From assembly GCF_002413825.1 (NCBI RefSeq), contig NZ_DHXT01000040.1:549-11507 (forward strand): 10,959 bases of DNA, given 5' to 3'. This stretch comes from Rhodoferax sp. UBA5149 (GTDB lineage: Bacteria > Pseudomonadota > Gammaproteobacteria > Burkholderiales > Burkholderiaceae_C). The translations under genes were made by a program, and so were the position numbers. The notes beneath the pieces are model-generated. The model had not been told where the DNA came from. It did no database searches and was given only the letters and a program-made list of their open reading frames with translations. Positions 6,857 through 10,959 of the stretch are shown in pieces (the stretch's first letter is position 1; each line of letters starts with the position of its first letter).

Positions 6857-8223
6857 GGGGCTGACTCCTTGTATTTTGTGCGTCTGGGCATCGAATCATA
6901 AGGGTCAGGCCCGGCCTGCCCGACGGCCGCCACGGCGCTGCGTACCGCACCCTCCAGGGTGGCCGGGTAGGGGCCCGCCACATAGTCGCCACAGGCCAGC
7001 AGACCGGGCGCGATTTGCTGGGCTGGCCGCTGCAGACCGGGCGTGCAGGCAAAGGTGGCGCGTTTTTCCACAATGGTTTGAACCGCTTGCAGCCGCAGGC
7101 CCAGCTGCGCTTGCGCTTGCAGCAGCACTTGCGCCTGCAGTGCCTCGCGTTCTCCCGCGCTGGCGCTCACCACAAAGGCGAGCAGGCCTTGGGGCCCGCC
7201 GAGCTGGCCGCGGTCGAACACAAACTGCGCCGGGGCCGGGGCCGGGGCGAGCAGGGCTGTCGGTCTGGCGGCGTGGCTGCGCAGGGTCAGCATCGGGTGG
7301 GGCAGGGCTGCACCCGAACCCCAGGCATAGACGGTGGTGATGGCTTCAAACTGCAGGGCGCGGGTGAGCCGGGTCCATTGGCAGATCGTGTCTGCTATTG
7401 AATCAGGAGCTGCTTGCGCACTGTTTTCGAGGGCTCTGGCCGATTCTGATGCTGATGTGGCGAAGATCACGGCGTCAAACAGCTTGCCTTCAACCCGCCA
7501 CTGCGCGCCTTGCGGCAAGACCGATGCCACCCGTGTGCCGAGCCGCACTTGGCCGCCATGTTGGGTGAGCCAGCGCGCGGCAGCCTGGGGAAACAGCTCG
7601 GACAGATCAAGGCGCGGCAGCAGCAGCCGGGAGCCACCCTGCACGCCGAACAGGGCGTCGCGCATGACCCGCAAGAACACCTGGGCGCTGGCCCGCTCGG
7701 TCGGCGTGTTGAGGGCCGACACACACAGCGGCTCAATCAATTCCGCCATGACGCGGGGGCGCAAACGTCGGCACAGCAGCGCCACCGACAGGCTCGTTTC
7801 ACACTCAAAGCCCTGTCGCTGCCAGCCGCTGGCGACGCGCAGCAAAGACCACTTGTCCGCCACCGTCCAGCCACGTGCCGACAGAATGCCGGCCAGCGCG
7901 TCCAGTGGCGTCGGCCAGTCGGGAAAGCGCAAGCCCTGGCCGTCCGGGAACAGCAGCGTCATGGGCAGACGCAACAAGGCGTCCTCCGGCTGCACGCCGA
8001 CCCGGCGCATCAGGCGCAGGGTCTCGGTGTAGGCACCAATCAGGATGTGCTGGCCGTTGTCCAGTGTCACCGGCGTGCCGTCAGGCAATATGCCATTCAG
8101 GGCTCTAGCCCTCCCGCCGATTGCGCGGGATGCTTCGAAAACGATAGCATGATGGCCCGCCTGGGTGGCCTCCACCGCAGCCGCCATGCCGGCCCAGCCG
8201 GCGCCGACGATGGCAATTTTCAT
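6853..8223 (-). CDS. hpnE: Hydroxysqualene dehydroxylase HpnE (squalene-associated FAD-dependent oxidoreductase)
   Basis: A 456-aa flavoprotein related to phytoene desaturases. In the HpnC-HpnD-HpnE route, HpnE reduces hydroxysqualene to squalene, the precursor of hopanoids. It has the N-terminal Rossmann motif GAGWAG (7-12), the acidic residue at the end of beta-2 (Glu30), GGRA (36-39), the DNGQHILIGAY block (55-65) typical of HpnE, and the C-terminal flavin block LLACGDYVAGPYPATLEGA (about 408-426). The start must be ATG 8223 because the Rossmann fold begins at residue 3, yet no Shine-Dalgarno is visible; the intergenic repeat abuts the start. The stop overlaps the acylase start. Neither hpnC nor hpnD is in the window, which is unusual because the three are often adjacent. 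A different squalene- or carotenoid-type oxidoreductase is possible but less likely. Confidence 0.9.
   Translation of the reverse strand: MKIAIVGAGWAGMAAAVEATQAGHHAIVFEASRAIGGRARALNGILPDGTPVTLDNGQHILIGAYTETLRLMRRVGVQPEDALLRLPMTLLFPDGQGLRFPDWPTPLDALAGILSARGWTVADKWSLLRVASGWQRQGFECETSLSVALLCRRLRPRVMAELIEPLCVSALNTPTERASAQVFLRVMRDALFGVQGGSRLLLPRLDLSELFPQAAARWLTQHGGQVRLGTRVASVLPQGAQWRVEGKLFDAVIFATSASESARALENSAQAAPDSIADTICQWTRLTRALQFEAITTVYAWGSGAALPHPMLTLRSHAARPTALLAPAPAPAQFVFDRGQLGGPQGLLAFVVSASAGEREALQAQVLLQAQAQLGLRLQAVQTIVEKRATFACTPGLQRPAQQIAPGLLACGDYVAGPYPATLEGAVRSAVAAVGQAGPDPYDSMPRRTKYKESAP
6865..6870 (-). promoter_or_regulatory. Ribosome binding site of the acylase gene, inside hpnE
   Basis: AAGGAG, close to the full Shine-Dalgarno consensus, lies 8 bases before the ATG at 6856 and within the last codons of hpnE (Lys-Glu). 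It fixes the acylase start and implies that both genes are translated from one transcript. Confidence 0.85.
7230..7247. repeat. Short tandem repeat (CCGGGG)x3 inside hpnE
   Basis: Three perfect copies of a 6-base unit, which encode the Ala-Pro repeat in LLAPAPAPAQF of HpnE. The unit length is a multiple of three, so slippage would add or remove Ala-Pro pairs without breaking the frame. Probably a surface loop of low constraint. Confidence 0.7.
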
Positions 8224-8340
8224 TTAGGCGTGCGCCGCAGCGACAAGCTTGGGGGCCAATTTTTCGACGGGCCGCCCCTAGGAAAATTAGCCCCCTCGGG
8301 GGGCAGCGCAGTACACGAAGTGACAAGCGTGGAGGCCATA
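8224..8340. repeat. Intergenic GC-rich palindromic repeat element between thiS and hpnE
   Basis: This 117-bp gap is almost wholly structured. A long imperfect inverted repeat pairs 8251-8265 (GGGGGCCAATTTTTC) with 8282-8295 (GAAAATTAGCCCCC) around a loop that itself contains GGGCCGCCC. Beside it is a tight 6-bp hairpin, GCCCCC-TCG-GGGGGC (8290-8304). Outside these lies an imperfect direct repeat: GACAAGCTTGGGGGCCA (8242-8258) and GACAAGCGTGGAGGCCA (8322-8338), 14 of 17 bases equal. It codes for nothing I can see. From memory, GC-rich hairpin elements with this wording recur between genes in Comamonadaceae genomes; that recall is not tested here. It may be a dispersed REP-like element or act in transcript processing or termination. 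No second copy is in the window. Confidence 0.7.
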
Positions 8341-8538
8341 TTAACCGCCGGTGACCGGCGCAATGATGTCAATGCGGTCGTCTGGCTGGAGTAATTTTTG
8401 GGCGTACTGGGTGTTGGGGACGAACTGCAGATTCACCGCCGCCGCAAAAGGTGGCTGGGCTTGCAGCAGGGAAACAGCGTCGGCCAGCGTCGCGCCTGGC
8501 AGAAGATCGTGCGGCACCTGATTGATAAAGACGTTCAT
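8341..8538 (-). CDS. thiS: Sulfur carrier protein ThiS
   Basis: A 65-aa beta-grasp, ubiquitin-like carrier ending in Gly-Gly. ThiF-type enzymes adenylate the C-terminal Gly, and it then carries sulfur as a thiocarboxylate to the thiazole synthase ThiG in thiamine synthesis. The sequence begins with MNVFINQ, has the typical DAVSLLQ helix (20-26), VNLQFVP (35-41), and ends DRIDIIAPVTGG, matching the family in length and terminus. The start ATG at 8538 lies only 4 bases after the thiO TGA (8545-8543). The AAGG just before it is too close to be a normal ribosome site, so translation probably depends on termination-reinitiation from thiO. Downstream, the expected thiG is absent, and the intergenic repeat follows at once. 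Confidence 0.95.
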   Translation of the reverse strand: MNVFINQVPHDLLPGATLADAVSLLQAQPPFAAAVNLQFVPNTQYAQKLLQPDDRIDIIAPVTGG

Positions 8539-8542
8539 GCCT

Positions 8543-9622
8543 TCAGGCTTGCGCGTTTTGAATTGACAGCGCAAACGTGCTCGCCAACGGTGAGCTATTG
8601 GCGTGGAACAGTTCCATCACCACATCCAGCACGGCCGGGGCTATCAGGTAGCCATGACGATAAAGCCCGTTGATTTGCATCACGCGTTCACCGATGCGGC
8701 GGATCGCGGGCAGGTTGTCCGGCAAGGTCGGACGACATTGGGTCACCATATCCACAATCCGCGCTTCAGCAAATCCGCTGTCCACCGAATAGACCGCACT
8801 AAGTAGCTCCAGCGTAGAGCGCACGCTCATTTCTGACAAATCATCTGACTCAATTTCAGTGGCACCCACCACAAAATAATCACCCCCTTTGGGCGCAATG
8901 TAAATGGGATAGCGCGGATGGATCAGGCGCGTTGGGCGGGTCAATTTCACCTCCGGGGCCAGCAGCGTGATGATCTCGCCACGCACGCCACGCAGCGCAG
9001 GCCACTGATCTCGCGCCCCCAGCCCACGGCAGTCAAACACCCAATCCGGTTGTCCTGGCTTTCCCGGCGAGAAGTCGCCAGGGGCGCGTGGGCTGTCCCA
9101 GTTCAGTTTGACATGGAGGCGCTGGAGTTGATGCAGCATGACTGCCAGCAACTGGTGGTTGTCCAGTTGTCCCTCTCCCGGAAGATACAGACCTTGGGCA
9201 AAACGCGAGCCCAGCGAGGGTTCAAGTTCAGCGATGCCTTGGGCATCCAGCCGCTGCGCCTTCGGCAGAATGGGCAGCGCCAGACCCGTGGCGTCCATCT
9301 GGCGCGAAAAGCGCTCGGCCTCTGCGGCGTCCTGACGATGCCACAGCACCAGGGTTCCTTCCTGTTGAAAGAAGACCGGCTCATCGAGTTGGGCAATCAG
9401 CTCAGGCCAGCGCTTGAGCGCATAAACGCCCATTTGCACCACGCTGGTCTCCGTGATCGCCGATTCCGCCAGGGGTGCCAGCATGGCGGCAGCGGCGCGG
9501 GCGGCCGAGGTCAGCGCCTCCGGGCCGCCGGCGTCAAACAGTTCAAGGCTATGACCGGCCCGTGCCAGCTGGCAGGCCAGTAGCCGCCCCATCAGGCCTG
9601 CGCCCAAAATAACGATATTCAT
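8543..9622 (-). CDS. thiO: Glycine oxidase ThiO (FAD-dependent, D-amino-acid-oxidase family)
   Basis: Oxidises glycine to iminoacetate (dehydroglycine) with FAD and oxygen, supplying the C-N unit used by ThiG for the thiamine thiazole ring; cytoplasmic. The 359-aa product has normal length, a Rossmann motif GAGLMG (7-12) right at the N-terminus, the AARAAAAMLAP segment (39-49) typical of the family's flavin-binding block, GVRGEII in the substrate domain, and the conserved C-terminal part with CRPTLPDNLPAIRR and NGLYRHGYLIAPA. The start ATG at 9622 is fixed by the Rossmann motif; only a weak GAG precedes it. It lies 21 bp after cytX and 4 bp before thiS on the same strand, so the three form an operon. 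Other DAO-family oxidases are similar, but position next to thiS supports ThiO. Confidence 0.94.
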   Translation of the reverse strand: MNIVILGAGLMGRLLACQLARAGHSLELFDAGGPEALTSAARAAAAMLAPLAESAITETSVVQMGVYALKRWPELIAQLDEPVFFQQEGTLVLWHRQDAAEAERFSRQMDATGLALPILPKAQRLDAQGIAELEPSLGSRFAQGLYLPGEGQLDNHQLLAVMLHQLQRLHVKLNWDSPRAPGDFSPGKPGQPDWVFDCRGLGARDQWPALRGVRGEIITLLAPEVKLTRPTRLIHPRYPIYIAPKGGDYFVVGATEIESDDLSEMSVRSTLELLSAVYSVDSGFAEARIVDMVTQCRPTLPDNLPAIRRIGERVMQINGLYRHGYLIAPAVLDVVMELFHANSSPLASTFALSIQNAQA

Positions 9623-9643
9623 GTTGGTTCTCGGAGAATGGAC

Positions 9644-10927
9644 TTAGGTCCGTTGTGGCCGTGTGAGCCAGGCGAGCGTGAAGCTCAGTGCCAGCGTCGG
9701 CAGGGCTGAGCCCCATTGGGGTGCCCATTTGGCGAGAGCGTGGTACATGGCCACACCCGCCAGCCACAGCAGTGCGGCTGTCAGGTCAACCTTGCGTTGT
9801 GGTGGCGCGAAGCTGGGTTGGCCCACGCCTAATCGACCCAGAATAACGCCGTAAAGCGGCACAAAGACGGAGCTCAGCAAGAGCAAGAACGGCTCCAGGC
9901 TGTGCATGGGCAGTACCAGCGCCAGCCCGGTGCACAGAACCGCCAGCCCCAGCCCCCATTGCCGGATGCTCCATGACGGCTTGATGCTGTGCGCGGACAC
10001 CGCGCCCGAATAAACGTCGCCGTAAGCGTTGTCAATTTCGTCCACGAGGATCAGGCTCAAGGCAATCAGGCCGCCTTGTGCCAGCAGCAGCGCGCTGACC
10101 AGATTGGCGTCCGGTTGCGCCACGCTGACCACCATCACGCCCAGCGCGTAACACCAGATATTGGCCACCGCGTAGCCCAGCCAGGTGCCACTCATGGCAC
10201 TGCGACCCGCGCGGCCATGGCGGGCGTAGTCGGCCACCAGCGGCAGCCAGGACACCGGCATGGCGATCACCAGGTCCATGGCCGCCAGCATGCTCATGCT
10301 GCCGTCTCCGGGTCGTGCCCAGAAAGCGTCAAAGCCTTGCGTTCGCAGTTGCCCGCCAAACTGCCAGGTCAGCCACAGCAGCGAGGCAATCACCAGCGGC
10401 AGGCCGAAGCGGCTGATGATTTTGCGTACCAGCGTGGTCATGGAGCCGGCCAGCAACAAGGTCAGCACAGCGCCCCACAAGAGCGTGGTGATGACGATGC
10501 CGCCGGGGCCATCAAGAGAGAGCCCAAAAGACTGCTTGCCAATGGCGGCGGTGCCGTCGCGCATGATCACCAGCTCGAACGTGGTCCAGCCTATCAACTG
10601 CGCAATGTTCAACAGCACGGGCAGGCGGGCAAAGAGGCTGCCGTACGTGGTGTGCATCAGCCCGGCACTGGTGAGGCCGCTGTCGCAGCCGATCTTGGCG
10701 GTCCAGGCCAGCAGGCCGGAGCCGACCAGCGAGCCCAGCACGATGGCCACGGCGGCATCCCGGCTGCCGACGGCGGGCACCAAGTAGGCGCCAATTTGCA
10801 TGACCAGCAGGCCCACACCCAGGCTGAACCAGAGGGAGGCATGTTCATGCCAGCGAAAAACACGGTCGGCGTCCGCCACCGGCGTCAGCGCCTTGTTGTC
10901 GGCATTGGGAACGCTTGTATTTGCCAT
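9644..10927 (-). CDS. cytX: Hydroxymethylpyrimidine permease CytX (NCS1 family)
   Basis: A 427-aa integral membrane protein with roughly 11-12 hydrophobic helices across its length, of the NCS1 nucleobase-cation symporter family. It resembles the CytX branch, proposed from gene context and thiamine regulation to import the thiamine precursor hydroxymethylpyrimidine (HMP). Typical features are the soluble N-terminus ending RWHEHASLWFSLGVG, AKIGCDSGLT, TTYGSLFARLP, NIAQLIGWTTFELVIM, and a later VDEIDNAYGDVYSGA loop. The start ATG at 10927 has GGAG 7 bases upstream. It stands first in the run cytX-thiO-thiS, which supports a thiamine-linked substrate rather than cytosine. Such genes are often controlled by a TPP riboswitch, but only 32 bases of leader are present and none can be confirmed. 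NCS1 assignment is secure; HMP as substrate is inferred. Confidence 0.88.
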   Translation of the reverse strand: MANTSVPNADNKALTPVADADRVFRWHEHASLWFSLGVGLLVMQIGAYLVPAVGSRDAAVAIVLGSLVGSGLLAWTAKIGCDSGLTSAGLMHTTYGSLFARLPVLLNIAQLIGWTTFELVIMRDGTAAIGKQSFGLSLDGPGGIVITTLLWGAVLTLLLAGSMTTLVRKIISRFGLPLVIASLLWLTWQFGGQLRTQGFDAFWARPGDGSMSMLAAMDLVIAMPVSWLPLVADYARHGRAGRSAMSGTWLGYAVANIWCYALGVMVVSVAQPDANLVSALLLAQGGLIALSLILVDEIDNAYGDVYSGAVSAHSIKPSWSIRQWGLGLAVLCTGLALVLPMHSLEPFLLLLSSVFVPLYGVILGRLGVGQPSFAPPQRKVDLTAALLWLAGVAMYHALAKWAPQWGSALPTLALSFTLAWLTRPQRT

Positions 10928-10930
10928 CCA

Positions 10931-10945
10931 TTTGCTCCATGCAAA
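10931..10945 (-). promoter_or_regulatory. Small hairpin containing the cytX ribosome binding site
   Basis: In the 32-base leader of cytX left in the window, TTTGC and GCAAA can pair around a 5-base loop. The Shine-Dalgarno GGAG (10935-10938), 7 bases before the ATG, sits across the loop and stem. This could be the end of a translational expression platform such as that of a TPP riboswitch, but the aptamer, if any, lies beyond 10959. A 5-bp stem alone is weak evidence. Confidence 0.35.
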
Positions 10946-10959
10946 AGTATTGGCAGGTG

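Noticed and set aside
7510..8394. Plus-strand open frame of 294 codons opposite hpnE and the repeat
   Set aside because: Rich in Gln, Arg, His and Ala with no family resemblance; explained as an antisense shadow.
8539..8574. TTG start at 8574 for ThiS
   Set aside because: It would add 12 residues inside the thiO end. The ATG at 8538 gives the usual ThiS length and N-terminus.

Overview
The window looks like ordinary chromosomal DNA of a high-GC betaproteobacterium, most likely order Burkholderiales, family Comamonadaceae (Rhodoferax/Polaromonas-like). This is inferred from codon use, the gene families present, and an intergenic GC-rich hairpin repeat of a style I associate with that family. 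I see no rRNA, tRNA, CRISPR, insertion sequence, phage gene or integrase. Nearly all the DNA is coding. All genes but one lie on the minus strand, so they are best read from right to left.

Right block (10959 to 4439, minus strand): a thiamine salvage/synthesis run of cytX (hydroxymethylpyrimidine permease), thiO (glycine oxidase) and thiS (sulfur carrier). A 117-bp intergenic repeat with strong inverted and direct repeats follows, then hpnE (squalene/hopanoid pathway flavoprotein) and a large exported penicillin-acylase-family Ntn hydrolase. The last two are joined by an ATGA stop/start overlap. CytX imports the pyrimidine precursor of thiamine, while ThiO and ThiS feed the thiazole branch. 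The expected thiG does not follow thiS; the repeat and hpnE stand there instead.

Middle: one plus-strand gene, a HAD-superfamily phosphatase (3698-4429), converges on the acylase gene with a 9-bp gap. It diverges from hemH (ferrochelatase, last step of haem synthesis, 2590-3699). The two divergent ATGs interlock in a single CATG at 3697-3700, so each gene's upstream control region lies within the other's coding sequence.

Left block (2514 to 1, minus strand): a soluble PAS-domain histidine kinase with no adjacent response regulator, a YegS/diacylglycerol-kinase-like lipid kinase, and the N-terminal end of a calcineurin-like metallophosphoesterase cut by the window edge. The kinase and lipid kinase are tightly packed, and the lipid kinase overlaps the phosphoesterase by ATGA. 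They are probably one transcript. The histidine kinase gene appears clearly less GC-rich than its neighbours in the blocks I counted by hand.

Most of the content is conventional. The points most worth a second look are the kinase/lipid-kinase/phosphoesterase module, the interrupted thi cluster with its repeat, the hpnE-acylase coupling, and the interlocked hemH/HAD starts.
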